This document shows, one piece after another, positions 21,247-30,224 of a DNA stretch of 64,000 nt. The stretch is from Burkholderiales bacterium. Its GTDB lineage: Bacteria; Pseudomonadota; Gammaproteobacteria; Burkholderiales; Burkholderiaceae_F. Below the pieces are notes generated by a model. It saw nothing but the letters and a program-made list of their open reading frames with translations. It made no database searches and was not told the origin of the DNA. The DNA lies in assembly GCA_020248865.1 (NCBI GenBank), contig JADCGS010000013.1:1-64000 (forward strand), in the 5' to 3' direction. Both the position numbers and the translations under genes were made by a program. Positions within the stretch are counted from its first letter, which is position 1, and each line of letters starts with the position of its first letter.

Positions 21247-21815
21247 GCCAGTCTCGCGTGCAAGAAGTTGCGCAGCATGGCATGGCCATGCTCGGTGGCG
21301 ATCGACTCGGGGTGGAACTGCACGCCCTCGACCGGCAGGCTGCGGTGGCGCAGGCCCATGATCTCGCCGTCTGGGGTCCAGGCCGTCACCTCGAGGCAAT
21401 CGGGCAATGACTCGCGCTCCACCGCCAGCGAGTGGTAGCGCGCGGCAGTGAAGGGGCTGGGCAGTTGCGCGAAGACGCCCTGCTGCGTGTGCGCCACCGC
21501 ATCGGTCTTGCCGTGCATGAGCTGCCGCGCCCGCACCACCCGGCCGCCGAAGGCCTGGCCGATGGCCTGGTGCCCGAGGCACACACCCAGGATGGGCACG
21601 CGTCCGGCAAAGCGCTCGATCGCCGCCAGCGAAATGCCCGCCTCGGTCGGCGAACAGGGACCCGGCGAGATGCAGATGCGGCCGGGCGCAAGCCGCTCGA
21701 TCTCGTCGAGCGTGACCTCGTCGTTGCGCACCACCCGCACGTCCTCGCCCAGTTCGCCGAAGTACTGCACCAGGTTGTAGGTGAAGCTGTCGTAGTTGTC
21801 GATCATCAGCAGCAT
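21243..21815 (-). CDS. trpG: Anthranilate synthase component II (glutamine amidotransferase)
   Basis: A 190-aa class I glutamine amidotransferase that feeds ammonia to Trp[20 protein letters not shown] is the standard start; [11 protein letters not shown] holds the nucleophilic Cys, and GVQFHPESI the catalytic His and Glu. It may also serve 4-amino-4-deoxychorismate synthase (PabA role), common in bacteria with one copy. It is separated from trpE by ltaE, which is unusual. Confidence 0.97.
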   Translation of the reverse strand: MLLMIDNYDSFTYNLVQYFGELGEDVRVVRNDEVTLDEIERLAPGRICISPGPCSPTEAGISLAAIERFAGRVPILGVCLGHQAIGQAFGGRVVRARQLMHGKTDAVAHTQQGVFAQLPSPFTAARYHSLAVERESLPDCLEVTAWTPDGEIMGLRHRSLPVEGVQFHPESIATEHGHAMLRNFLHARLA

Positions 21816-21826
21816 GGGTACTGTCC

Positions 21827-22849
21827 TCAGCGCTGCGCCATGAACTGGCCGAAGGCGGCGATGCTGCGCTCGATGCCGGCGGCATCGACGTCCAGGTGCG
21901 TCACCAGCCGCAGCCGCGGCTGGTAACTCATGACGAGGATGCTGCGCGCCTGCATGAACGCCTCGAGGGCGCGCCAGCGCTCGCCCGGCAGGTCGACGAA
22001 CACCATGTTGGTGTGCGGACCGTCCACGGCGAGTCCGTCGATCGCGCGCAGGCCGGCGGCCAGGCGCTGCGCCTGGGCATGGTCTTCGGCCAACCGCTCG
22101 ACGTGATGGTGGAGCGCGTGCAGGCCGGCAGCCGCCAGCACGCCGGCCTGACGCATGCCGCCGCCGAGCATCTTGCGCGGCCGCCGGGCCCGCTCGATGA
22201 AGTCGCGGCTTCCGAGCAGCACCGCGCCCGCCGGGCAGCCGAGCCCCTTGCTCAGGCAAATCGTCACGGAGTCGAAGCCGCGCGCAACGTCCGCCGGCGC
22301 CACACCCAGGCCCACGGCGGCGTTGAACAGGCGCGCGCCATCCAGATGCGTGGCGAGCCCCTGGCCGTGCGCGAAATCCGCCAGCTCCCGGCACACCGCC
22401 AGCGGCACGATGCGGCCGCCGATGGTGTTCTCCAGACACAGCAGGCGGGTACGCGCGTAGTGCGGATCGTCCAGCTTGATGGCGGCGGCCACCTTGGCCA
22501 GCGGCAGCGAGCCGTCGGGCGCGTGCTCGATCGGCTGCGGCTGGATCGAGCCCAGCACCGCACCGCCGCCGCCCTCGTACTTGTAGCAGTGCGCGTTCTG
22601 TCCGGCGATGTACTCGTCGCCGCGGCCACAGTGCGTCATCAGCGCCGTCAGGTTGCTCTGGGTGGCGGTGGGCAGGAACAGCCCGGCCTCGAAGCCGAGC
22701 CGCTCGGCCAGCACCGACTGCAGGCGGTTGACGGTCGGGTCGTCGCCGAACACGTCGTCGCCAACCGCGGCGGCCGCCATCGCGGCGCGCATCGCCGCGG
22801 TCGGGCGCGTGACGGTGTCGCTGCGCAGGTCGATCGGCTCACTCGACAT
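21827..22849 (-). CDS. ltaE: Low-specificity L-threonine aldolase
   Basis: A 340-aa fold-type I PLP enzyme cleaving L-threonine or L-allo-threonine to glycine and acetaldehyde. Seen: [11 protein letters not shown] at the start, [20 protein letters not shown] with the PLP-binding Asp, and [11 protein letters not shown] with the Schiff-base Lys. Its ATG lies 11 bases inside the trpE end, and its stop is 11 bp before trpG, so it is part of the trp transcript and probably translationally coupled to trpE. Confidence 0.95.
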   Translation of the reverse strand: MSSEPIDLRSDTVTRPTAAMRAAMAAAAVGDDVFGDDPTVNRLQSVLAERLGFEAGLFLPTATQSNLTALMTHCGRGDEYIAGQNAHCYKYEGGGGAVLGSIQPQPIEHAPDGSLPLAKVAAAIKLDDPHYARTRLLCLENTIGGRIVPLAVCRELADFAHGQGLATHLDGARLFNAAVGLGVAPADVARGFDSVTICLSKGLGCPAGAVLLGSRDFIERARRPRKMLGGGMRQAGVLAAAGLHALHHHVERLAEDHAQAQRLAAGLRAIDGLAVDGPHTNMVFVDLPGERWRALEAFMQARSILVMSYQPRLRLVTHLDVDAAGIERSIAAFGQFMAQR

Positions 22850-24362
22850 CGAAACCGTCCTCCACCTGTTCGGCCGCGCGCAGCACGGCGCGCGCCTTGG
22901 CCTCGGTCTCGCGGTACTCGGACTCGGCCACCGAGTCGGCGACCACGCCGGCGGCGGCCTGCACGTACAGCACGTTGTCCTTGATGACGCCGGTGCGGAT
23001 GGCGATGGCGAGATCCATGTCGCCGGCAAAGCTCAGGTAGCCCACCGCGCCGCCGTAGATGCCGCGCTTGGTGGGCTCCAGCTCGTCGATGATCTCCATG
23101 GCGCGAACCTTGGGCGCGCCCGACAGCGTGCCCGCCGGGAAGGTGGCGCGCAGCACGTCGAGGTTGGTCATGCCAGGCTTCAGCCGGCCTTCGACGTGGC
23201 TCACCAGGTGCATCACGTGCGAGTACCGCTCGATCACGTACTGCTCGGGCACGGTCACGCTGCCGGTCTCGGCAATGCGGCCGATGTCGTTGCGCGCCAG
23301 ATCGATCAGCATCAGGTGCTCGGCGCGCTCCTTGGGGTCGGCCTGCAGCTCCGCGGCCAGCGCCGCGTCGCGCTCCGGCGTGCCACCGCGCGGCCGGGTG
23401 CCGGCAATCGGACGGATCGCCACCGTGCGGCCGCGCTTGTCCCCTTCCAGCCGCTCTTCGCTGCGCACCAGGATCTCGGGCGAGGCGCCCACCACCTGCG
23501 CGTCGCCGAAGTCGTAGTAGTACATGTAGGGCGACGGGTTGAGCGTGCGCAGCGCGCGGTACAGCGACAGCGGCGCATCGGCAAACTGCTTGCGAATGCG
23601 CTGGCCGATCTGCACCTGCATCACGTCGCCGGCGGTGATGTACTCCTTGCAGCGCGCCACCGCCGCCAGATAGGCCTCGTGGCTGAACTCGCGCGTCTCG
23701 GGCCGGCGCAGGCTGGCGCGTGTGTGCGGCGGCTCAACATGCCGGCCCAGCCGCGCGCGCAGCTCGCGCAGCCGCTCGCGCGCCCGCGCAAAGCCCTCGG
23801 GCTGGGAGGCGTCGGCGTAGACGATCAGATAGGCGCGGCCGGACAGGTTGTCGATGACCGCCAGCTCCTCGGTGAGCAAGAGCTGGATGTCGGGCAGTCC
23901 CAGGTCGTCGGGCTTGGGGCGCGCCAGCTTCTTCTCGATCAGGCGTACCGTGTCGTAGCCGAAGTAGCCGGCCAGCCCGCCGCAGAAGCGCGGCAGGCCG
24001 GGCCGCAGCGCGGCCTTGAACTGCGCCAGATACTGCTCGATGAAGGCAAGCGGGTCGCCCTCCTCGGTGCGTACCACCTGGCCGTCGGTGATGACCTCGG
24101 TGCGGTGCGCTTGCCCACGCGTGGCATCGCCGATGCGCGCGCGCAGCACGGTGCGCGCCGGCAGGCCGATGAAGCTGTAGCGCCCGAAGCGCTCGCCGCC
24201 GACCACGGATTCGAGCAGGAAGGAGTTGGCACCATTGCGCTCGCTGCGCGCGAGCTTCAGGTACAGGGACAGCGGCGTGTCGAGGTCCGCAAAGGTCTCG
24301 GCAATCAGGGGGATCCGGTTGTAGCCGGCAGCGGCCAGCGCCTTGAATTCCAGTTCGGTCAT
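22839..24362 (-). CDS. trpE: Anthranilate synthase component I
   Basis: A 507-aa chorismate-using enzyme, first step of tryptophan synthesis. The feedback-site residues LLES and the catalytic blocks [29 protein letters not shown] and [21 protein letters not shown] are intact. It starts at ATG 24362 behind a ~100-nt stretch downstream of the Trp-rich leader peptide, so it is likely controlled by attenuation as well as by feedback. Confidence 0.97.
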   Translation of the reverse strand: MTELEFKALAAAGYNRIPLIAETFADLDTPLSLYLKLARSERNGANSFLLESVVGGERFGRYSFIGLPARTVLRARIGDATRGQAHRTEVITDGQVVRTEEGDPLAFIEQYLAQFKAALRPGLPRFCGGLAGYFGYDTVRLIEKKLARPKPDDLGLPDIQLLLTEELAVIDNLSGRAYLIVYADASQPEGFARARERLRELRARLGRHVEPPHTRASLRRPETREFSHEAYLAAVARCKEYITAGDVMQVQIGQRIRKQFADAPLSLYRALRTLNPSPYMYYYDFGDAQVVGASPEILVRSEERLEGDKRGRTVAIRPIAGTRPRGGTPERDAALAAELQADPKERAEHLMLIDLARNDIGRIAETGSVTVPEQYVIERYSHVMHLVSHVEGRLKPGMTNLDVLRATFPAGTLSGAPKVRAMEIIDELEPTKRGIYGGAVGYLSFAGDMDLAIAIRTGVIKDNVLYVQAAAGVVADSVAESEYRETEAKARAVLRAAEQVEDGFDVE

Positions 24363-24431
24363 GCATCACCCGCTCGATTCACCCGCCCCGTGCGCAACAC
24401 CTCGGTTGCGGGGGGGGATTGCAACAGGGCA

Positions 24432-24499
24432 GCGGCTGCGGCCGCGCCATCCTCAGGGCAGCAGGATCAGCGACGCCAGAACCAGGCCCCCTGGGCCTG
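24432..24499 (-). promoter_or_regulatory. Candidate trp attenuator hairpins
   Basis: Within the leader frame there is a perfect 7-bp hairpin (24483-24499, CAGGCCC / GGGCCTG on the transcript, AGG loop) whose 3' arm overlaps the first Trp codon of Trp-Phe-Trp. A second 5-bp GC stem lies at 24432-24445. The direct repeat GCTGCCCTG occurs twice after the leader stop and could give competing pairings. No clear U-run follows, so the terminator arm is not proven. Confidence 0.45.
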
Positions 24500-24568
24500 C
24501 CAGCCGGCGTGCCGGCACGGCACGCCACTGCGGCGGGTCGTGGTGAGGAAGTGGTTGCGGGGACTCAT
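24467..24568 (-). CDS. trpL: trp leader peptide (33 aa, Trp-rich end)
   Basis: A short frame read codon by codon on the complement: ATG at 24568, 33 sense codons, TGA at 24469-24467. It ends GWQAQGAWFWRR, so three Trp codons occur in nine residues, with Trp-Phe-Trp right before the end. It lies 105 bp upstream of trpE. Its ATG overlaps the gph stop (ATGA), so ribosomes finishing gph could initiate on it. This is the classical arrangement of a tryptophan attenuator: stalling at the Trp codons when charged tRNA-Trp is scarce should free the transcript into trpE. Confidence 0.8.
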   Translation of the reverse strand: MSPRNHFLTTTRRSGVPCRHAGWQAQGAWFWRR

Positions 24569-25284
24569 GGTCTGGAGCCCGATGTGAGCGCCGCCATCAC
24601 GAGACGGGCAGCATCGATGAGCGCAGGGACTATAGCATCGGCCCGCGCGCGCTCATCGCGACGGCCAAGCTCATGCACGCTCTCGCCCTCGTTGTAACCG
24701 GTCTCCACCAGCACCACCGGGCAGCCGGCGGCACGGGCGGCCAGGGCGTCGTTGACCGAGTCGCCCACCATGAGCACCTGAGCCGGCGTCAACGCCAGCC
24801 GGCGGCAGGCTTCGAGCAGCAGCGCCGGATGCGGCTTTTTCTCGCGCACGTCGTCGCCGGCCACCACCGCGGAAAAGTGCGCGGCCAGCTGGACGCGCTC
24901 CAGCAGCGGCAGCGTGAACTCGCGCGGCTTGTTGGTCACGCAGGCAAGCGCCAGACCGCACTGGCGCAGCTGGTCGAGCGCCTGCGGTACGGCGTCGAAC
25001 ACGACCGAGCGTGCACCGTTGACGGCGTGGTAGTGGCGGAAGAACGCGGCGCGGCCGCGGGCAAAGCCGACGTCGTCGGCGCGGCCGTCCATCGCATCCG
25101 TCAGGGCGCGGTGCACCAGCACATCGGCGCCCTTGCCGACGAACGCCGCAATGCGCGCCACCGGCAGCGGCGCCAGGCCCAGGTCACCGCGCATGCGGTT
25201 GGCGGCCTCGGCCAGATCGGGTGCCGTGTCCATCAGCGTGCCGTCCAGATCGATCAGCACGCCGCGCAGGCGGCTGTCGATCAC
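24565..25284 (-). CDS. gph: Phosphoglycolate phosphatase
   Basis: A 239-aa HAD hydrolase that dephosphorylates 2-phosphoglycolate. Motifs: [15 protein letters not shown] (nucleophile DxD), VTNKPREF (motif II region), and [15 protein letters not shown] (motif IV acidic pair). It starts with GTG at 25284, overlapping the rpe stop (GTGA), and its own stop overlaps the trp leader ATG. rpe-gph-trpE is a conserved order in many betaproteobacteria. Confidence 0.95.
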   Translation of the reverse strand: MIDSRLRGVLIDLDGTLMDTAPDLAEAANRMRGDLGLAPLPVARIAAFVGKGADVLVHRALTDAMDGRADDVGFARGRAAFFRHYHAVNGARSVVFDAVPQALDQLRQCGLALACVTNKPREFTLPLLERVQLAAHFSAVVAGDDVREKKPHPALLLEACRRLALTPAQVLMVGDSVNDALAARAAGCPVVLVETGYNEGESVHELGRRDERARADAIVPALIDAARLVMAALTSGSRP

Positions 25285-26021
25285 GCGCCGGCCTTGAGCT
25301 CGCGGTCCACCTCGGCCCGCAGCTGGCGCAGATCCTCGCCGGCACGCGCGATCTCGGCGCGCATGGCCTCAATCACGCGCTGGTAGCCCGCTCGGTTCCT
25401 GGCGCCGAACACCGCGCTGCCGGCCACGAAGGTGTCGGCGCCGGCGGCGGCGATCTGGCGGATGTTGTCGGCCTTGACGCCGCCGTCGACCTCCAGATAG
25501 ATGCGCTTGCCGCTGGCCTGCGCCCAGGCATCGATGCGGGCGCGCGCCTGTGCAAGCTTGTCGAGCGTGCCCTGGATGAAAGTCTGCCCGCCGAAGCCCG
25601 GGTTGACCGACATCAGCAGCACGAGGTCCAGCTTGTCCATCAGGTGATCCAGCCAGCCGAGCGGGGTGGCCGGATTGAAGACCAGACCCGCCTGGCAGCC
25701 GTGGTCGCGGATCAGCGCCAGCGTGCGGTCCACGTGGCGCGAGGCCTCGGGGTGGAAGCTGATGATGTTGGCGCCGGCCTTGGCGAACATCGGCACCAGC
25801 GCGTCGACCGGCTCGACCATCAGGTGGACATCGACCGGCACGTTCACGTGCGGCCGGATCGCCTCGCACACCAGGGGGCCGATGCTGAGGTTGGGAACGT
25901 AATGGTTGTCCATCACGTCGAAGTGGATCCAGTCGGCGCCGGCGGCGACCACGTCGCGCACCTCCTCGCCCAGCCGGGCGAAGTCGGCCGACAGGATGCT
26001 GGGGGCGATGCGACAATCCAT
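25281..26021 (-). CDS. rpe: Ribulose-phosphate 3-epimerase
   Basis: A 246-aa TIM-barrel epimerase (ribulose-5-P to xylulose-5-P). [29 protein letters not shown] with metal-binding His/Asp, DVHLMV, and [11 protein letters not shown] are complete. ATG 26021 gives the canonical N-terminus; a TTG six codons upstream (26039) is the alternative. Divergent from apaG. Confidence 0.96.
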   Translation of the reverse strand: MDCRIAPSILSADFARLGEEVRDVVAAGADWIHFDVMDNHYVPNLSIGPLVCEAIRPHVNVPVDVHLMVEPVDALVPMFAKAGANIISFHPEASRHVDRTLALIRDHGCQAGLVFNPATPLGWLDHLMDKLDLVLLMSVNPGFGGQTFIQGTLDKLAQARARIDAWAQASGKRIYLEVDGGVKADNIRQIAAAGADTFVAGSAVFGARNRAGYQRVIEAMRAEIARAGEDLRQLRAEVDRELKAGA

Positions 26022-26111
26022 GGCCTCTGGTTCCCGCAATGATCACGCTGAGGAAGCGGATTGTAGGGTGGCCCTCGCGGCCGCCCGGCGAGCAGCGAGA
26101 AAGGACCGACG

Positions 26112-26486
26112 ATGGCACGCTACGAATTCACGGTGTCGGTGGTGCCGCAGTTTCTGGCCGAGCAGTCCAATCCCGACGAGGACGAGTACCTGTTCGCCTA
26201 CACGGTGACAGTGCGCAACACCGGCGAGGTGACGGCCAAACTGGTGTCGCGCCACTGGATCATCACCGACGCCGACGGCGACGTGGAGGAAGTGCGGGGC
26301 GAGGGCGTGGTCGGCGAGCAGCCGGTGCTGCGACCGGGCGAGGGCTTCCAGTACACCAGCGGCTGCCCGCTGACCACCCCGGTGGGCTCGATGCAGGGCA
26401 GCTACCAGTGCGTGGCTGAAGACGGCACGCGCTTCGATGCGCGCATTCCGCTGTTCACGCTCGCCATGCCCGGGGTGCTGCACTGA
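26112..26486 (+). CDS. apaG: ApaG (Co2+/Mg2+ efflux-associated protein)
   Basis: A 124-aa ApaG of normal length: an immunoglobulin-like beta fold with FAYTVTVRNTG, RHWIITDADG, EEVRGEGVVGEQP and the glycine-rich YTSGCPL. The biochemical role is still unclear in the family; it is linked by genetics to cobalt resistance. A Shine-Dalgarno-like AAGGA precedes the ATG by about 9 nt. Confidence 0.93.
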   Translation: MARYEFTVSVVPQFLAEQSNPDEDEYLFAYTVTVRNTGEVTAKLVSRHWIITDADGDVEEVRGEGVVGEQPVLRPGEGFQYTSGCPLTTPVGSMQGSYQCVAEDGTRFDARIPLFTLAMPGVLH

Positions 26487-26509
26487 CCCGCGGGCAGCCG
26501 CGCCGCCGC

Positions 26510-26605
26510 CTACTTCTTCTTGCCGCGGCCGTGGAACATCGTCCACCAGATGATGAATACGAACAGCGCCAGCGCGAGCAGCGCTTCGAGCAGGATGAGC
26601 CACAC
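26510..26605 (-). CDS. Very small membrane protein (~31 aa) opposite mltA start
   Basis: A frame on the minus strand ends in a single strong transmembrane helix (LILLEALLALALFVFIIWWT) followed by a basic tail MFHGRGKKK. The start is uncertain: GTG 26605 (31 aa), CTG 26611, or ATG 26677 (55 aa). A TACAAT -10-like hexamer at 26635-26640 would fit a short transcript with one of the first two. The hydrophobic-helix-plus-Lys-tail design looks like selected protein sequence and not like the shadow of another gene, but no function is known. Confidence 0.5.
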   Translation of the reverse strand: MWLILLEALLALALFVFIIWWTMFHGRGKKK

Positions 26606-27884
26606 GTCCAGCGTCCGACAGTCGATCGTCGCGCATTGTAGGAAAGCGCTGGCGGCTGCCTGGCTTGGCACGGCCATCGCGGCGCTGACCGCCTGCCAGA
26701 CCCGGCCGCCGGCGCCGCCGACCCCCGCCCCGGCGCCTGCCGCGCCGACCATCAAGGCCACGGTCACCGCGCGCTACGAGCCGGTGGCCTTCGAGGGGCT
26801 GCCCGCGCTGGCCGACGCCGATCTCGTCAATGCCTGGCCGGCGTGGCGCAGTTCCTGCACGGTCCTGCGGCAGCGCGAGGCCTGGCGCGCGGTCTGTGCC
26901 GACAGCGCCGCGGTCGACGCGCGCAGCGCCGCCGCCATCCGCAGCTTCTTTGCCGCCCGCTTCGAGGCCTGGCGCGTGTTGCACGAGACGCGCGAGGAAC
27001 CGCCGCCCGGTTCGGGCGGGCCGGGCCGCCCGATCACGGTGACCGACCGCGGCCGCATCACCGGCTACTACGAGCCGCTGCTCGCGGGCAGCCGCACGCC
27101 CAGCGCGCGCTTTGCCGTACCGCTGCACCGCGTCCCGGACGACCTCTTGACGATCGACCTGGCGAACCTGGTGCCCGAGCTGGCCGGCCGGCGCCTGCGC
27201 GGCCGGCTGGTCGACACGCCGCAAGGCCGCCGCGTGCTGCCCTACTTCAGCCGCGCCGAGCTGATGCCCGGACGCCTGGCCGGCGGAGAACTGGTGTGGG
27301 TCGACGACGCGATCGAGGCATTCTTCCTGCAGATCCAGGGCTCGGGCCGCGTGCAGTTGCCCGACGGCAGCGTAATCCGCGTCGGCTACGCCGACACCAA
27401 CGGGCACCCGTATCGCTCCATCGGCCGCGTGCTCATCGACCGCGGCGAGCTGAGCTTCGAGCAGGCCAGCATGCAGGGCATCCAGGCGTGGGCGCGCGCC
27501 AATCCGGCACGCCTCGAAGAACTACTCAACCAGAACCCGAGCTACGTCTTCTTCCGCGAACTGCCGCTGGGCGATCCGGCCGCCGGGCCGGTGGGCGCGA
27601 TGAACCTCGCGCTCACCCCCGGCTACTCGGTGGCGGCCGATCCGCAGTTCGTTCCGCTCGGTGCGCCGGTGGTGCTCGACACGCAGCACCCGAGCAGCGG
27701 CGCGCCGCTGGCGCGGCTGATGCTGGTGCAGGACACCGGCGGCGCAATCCGCGGGCCCATCCGCTTCGACTTCTTCTGGGGCTTCGGCCGCGCGGCCGCC
27801 GAGCACGCCGGTCGACAGCGGCACGACGCACAGGCGTTCGTGCTGGCGCCGCGCGGTGTGCGGCCGGAAGCGCTGCTGCGCTGA
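26595..27884 (+). CDS. mltA: Membrane-bound lytic murein transglycosylase A
   Basis: MltA cleaves the peptidoglycan glycan strand with formation of 1,6-anhydromuramic acid. From ATG 26595 the product is 429 aa with a lipoprotein signal ending in the lipobox LTAC (residue ~34), which anchors it to the outer membrane. Domain motifs: GYYEPLLAGS, IQGSGRVQLPDG, ADTNGHPYRSIG, ALTPGYSVAADP, and the 3D-domain end LMLVQDTGGAIRGP-RFDFFWGFG with the catalytic Asp. Upstream ATGs at 26520-26553 only add hydrophilic residues and overlap the opposite small gene. Confidence 0.92.
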   Translation: MSHTSSVRQSIVAHCRKALAAAWLGTAIAALTACQTRPPAPPTPAPAPAAPTIKATVTARYEPVAFEGLPALADADLVNAWPAWRSSCTVLRQREAWRAVCADSAAVDARSAAAIRSFFAARFEAWRVLHETREEPPPGSGGPGRPITVTDRGRITGYYEPLLAGSRTPSARFAVPLHRVPDDLLTIDLANLVPELAGRRLRGRLVDTPQGRRVLPYFSRAELMPGRLAGGELVWVDDAIEAFFLQIQGSGRVQLPDGSVIRVGYADTNGHPYRSIGRVLIDRGELSFEQASMQGIQAWARANPARLEELLNQNPSYVFFRELPLGDPAAGPVGAMNLALTPGYSVAADPQFVPLGAPVVLDTQHPSSGAPLARLMLVQDTGGAIRGPIRFDFFWGFGRAAAEHAGRQRHDAQAFVLAPRGVRPEALLR

Positions 27885-27920
27885 CCTTGGCGCCGGCCCG
27901 GTTGCGGCGGGCGGAGCGCG

Positions 27921-28739
27921 CTACTTCTTGGCCGCTGGCGCGGGCGGCCGGGCGCTGGCGAGTTTTTGCTCGATCTGCTCGATCGGCACCGCGCCGGGCA
28001 GGCGACTGCCATCCTGAAAGATCAGGGTCGGCGTGCCGGTGACGCCGAGGCTGCGGCCCAGTTCCACCACCCGGTCGGTCGGATGATTGCAGTTGGCCGG
28101 CGCCGGCGGCGGGTTCTTGTTCTCCAGCATCAGGTCGTTCCAGGCGTCGGCGCGGTCCTTGGCACACCAGATCGCCCTGGCCTTGTCGGTGGAGTCGGGC
28201 GAGAGGATCGGGTAGAGGAACACGTAGACCGTGGCGTCCTTCAGGCTGCGCAGATCCTGGTGCAGCTTGCGGCAGTACGGGCAGTTGGGGTCCTCGAAAG
28301 TCACCATCTGCCTTGAGCCGTTGCCGAAACGCAGGCGCACCGCCTGGTTGAGAGGCAGCTTGGCAAAGTCGACCCGCTGCAGGTCCTCGCGCCGCGCGCG
28401 GGTCAGGCTCTCGCGCGTACGCGTGTCGATCACCTCGCCGGTGAACAGGAAGTTGGTCGTCGGGTCCAGATAGACCAGATCGCCGTTGACCACGACCTCG
28501 AACCAGCCGAACGGCGTACGCGCGATGCTGGTCGGCTTGAGGTTGTAGGCAGACTCCAGCCGCGCGCGGATGGCCTGCTCCTCGGCAGCGCTGGGTGTGG
28601 CCGCGGTCGGTGCAGTGCGGCTGCTGCCGCCCTTGGACTCGCCCGCCTTGGACTCGCCCGCCTTGGTCTGCGCCAGCGCCGACACGGCTGCCGACATCAG
28701 GACCAACGCAGCCGCCGCGGCAGCCAGGACTCGCTTCAT
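27921..28739 (-). CDS. dsbC: Periplasmic disulfide isomerase DsbC
   Basis: A 272-aa thioredoxin-fold protein with a Sec signal (residues 1-23) and the DsbC active site DPNCPYCRKL; GTPTLIF carries the cis-Pro loop. Two more Cys (IWC, ANC) form the structural disulfide. Between the signal and the dimerisation domain is a low-complexity linker with a direct repeat (KAGES twice). It reshuffles wrong disulfides in exported proteins; DsbB is encoded at 36727-37263. Confidence 0.93.
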   Translation of the reverse strand: MKRVLAAAAAALVLMSAAVSALAQTKAGESKAGESKGGSSRTAPTAATPSAAEEQAIRARLESAYNLKPTSIARTPFGWFEVVVNGDLVYLDPTTNFLFTGEVIDTRTRESLTRARREDLQRVDFAKLPLNQAVRLRFGNGSRQMVTFEDPNCPYCRKLHQDLRSLKDATVYVFLYPILSPDSTDKARAIWCAKDRADAWNDLMLENKNPPPAPANCNHPTDRVVELGRSLGVTGTPTLIFQDGSRLPGAVPIEQIEQKLASARPPAPAAKK

Positions 28740-28786
28740 TCAGTTCTCCCGAGGAGCGGCCATGCCGCCCGGTTGCATCCGTGACT

Positions 28787-29998
28787 TCAGCCCAGCGCGT
28801 GCCGCACCAGCGCCCGCTTGAGCGGACCGGCGGCGTTGACCAGCGCGAGACCGGTGTTGCGCATCTGGCGCACCCGCGGATCATCCCACGCGAACAGGCG
28901 CGCCAGACCGTCGGTGGTCCAGCGCATGAGGTCGATCGCCTCGGCGCGCCGGCGCGCATAGCGCCGCAGCAGCACCGGGTCACCGTGCGCGCGCCAGGAC
29001 TCACGCTCGCGCAGTACCGCCAGCAGCGTGGACACGTCCTGCAGACCGAGGTTCAGTCCCTGGCCAGCCAGCGGGTGGACCACGTGCGCAGCATCGCCCA
29101 CCAGCGCGATGCCATGCACCGTGAGCCGATCGACGCGCAGCCGGCGCAGACGAAAGGAATGCGTGCGGCCCGGTTCGGCCGCCGTACCCAGCGGCTGCAG
29201 GCGGCCCAGCGGGCCCGCCGCGTCCTGCGTGACCGCACCCAGGTAGGCCGTCAGCCGCTCGGCCAGTTGCACCGGGGCCAGCGCCTGCAGCGAGTCGGCC
29301 AGCGCCTCGGGTGCAGACCACACCAGCGAGACCGCGCGGCCCGGCAGCGGCAGCAGCGCGATCACGCCGTCGTCGGTGAACCACTGCCAGGCGGTGCCGT
29401 CGTGCGGCTGCTCGCAGGCGAAATTGGCCACGACCGCGGTCTGGCCGTAGGGCAGCACCTCGGCGTGGATGCCGGCGGCCGCGCGCACTGGCGACTGCGC
29501 ACCGTCGGCGCCAATGACCAGCGGCACCTGCAGCGCCTGGCCGTCGGCCAGTTGCAGCCGCACGCCATCGAACGACGACTGCAGCGCCGTCAGCGCCGCC
29601 TCGCGGCGCGAGATGCCGGCGGCCATCTGCACGCCGAGCGCGAGCACGCGCAGCAGTTCGCGCTCCTCGGCGATGGTGGCCAGCCGCTCGGCCGCCACCG
29701 AATAGGCGCTGAAGTCCAGCTCGCGGCCGGTGTCGCCCACCACGCGCATGCGCTCGACCGGCTGCATGCGCTGCGCATCGACCTGCGCCCACACCCGCAG
29801 TTGCTCAAGCAGGCGCACCGAGCCGGCCGACAGGGCATAGATGCGGGCATCGAAAGCGGGAGTGGGTGGGCTCGAACGCGGTGCCGGCCCGATCAGGGCC
29901 ACGCGCAAACCCAGTTGTGCCAGCCCGAGCGCGGCGGCCAGACCGGCCACGCCGGTGCCGACGACAGCGACCTGGGGACCGGCAGAGTCAGCGCCCAT
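28787..29998 (-). CDS. UbiH/UbiF-type FAD-dependent ubiquinone hydroxylase
   Basis: A 403-aa flavoprotein monooxygenase. [21 protein letters not shown] is the FAD-binding dinucleotide motif, FDARIYALSAGSVRLLEQL the UbiH/COQ6 signature, and ALVGDAAHVVHPLAGQGLNLGLQD the second FAD motif. It hydroxylates the ubiquinone ring; which carbon (UbiH, UbiF, UbiI, UbiM) cannot be decided from motifs. The GTGVAG variant of GxGxxG is acceptable. ATG 29998 is preferred to an upstream in-frame ATG at 30013. Confidence 0.88.
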   Translation of the reverse strand: MGADSAGPQVAVVGTGVAGLAAALGLAQLGLRVALIGPAPRSSPPTPAFDARIYALSAGSVRLLEQLRVWAQVDAQRMQPVERMRVVGDTGRELDFSAYSVAAERLATIAEERELLRVLALGVQMAAGISRREAALTALQSSFDGVRLQLADGQALQVPLVIGADGAQSPVRAAAGIHAEVLPYGQTAVVANFACEQPHDGTAWQWFTDDGVIALLPLPGRAVSLVWSAPEALADSLQALAPVQLAERLTAYLGAVTQDAAGPLGRLQPLGTAAEPGRTHSFRLRRLRVDRLTVHGIALVGDAAHVVHPLAGQGLNLGLQDVSTLLAVLRERESWRAHGDPVLLRRYARRRAEAIDLMRWTTDGLARLFAWDDPRVRQMRNTGLALVNAAGPLKRALVRHALG

Positions 29999-30044
29999 TA
30001 CGGGGTGAAGCAACCCAGGCGGCCGGGTCGCTCAAGAGGGAGTG

Positions 30045-30120
30045 TGGTGGCCAAGGACGGAATTGAACCGCCGACACAAGGATTTTCAATCCTCTGCTCT
30101 ACCGACTGAGCTACTTGGCC
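30045..30120 (-). tRNA. tRNA-Phe (anticodon GAA)
   Basis: A 76-nt cloverleaf on the complement: GGCCAAGTAGCTCAG at the 5' end, anticodon loop TTGAAAA with GAA, T-arm GGTTCAATTCC, encoded CCA. Confidence 0.97.
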
Positions 30121-30224
30121 GATCTGGCTTGCCCGACCGGACGGACGACAAGCATGGGGAGAAAAGTATATCCGATGCATCCCGCGCCGCTCGCCGCGGC
30201 GCGGGCCATCGCTTCCGCGCACGC

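Noticed and set aside
26022-26039. TTG start for rpe, six codons upstream of the ATG
   Set aside because: The ATG at 26021 gives the usual IAPSILSAD-proximal start; the extension has no family support.
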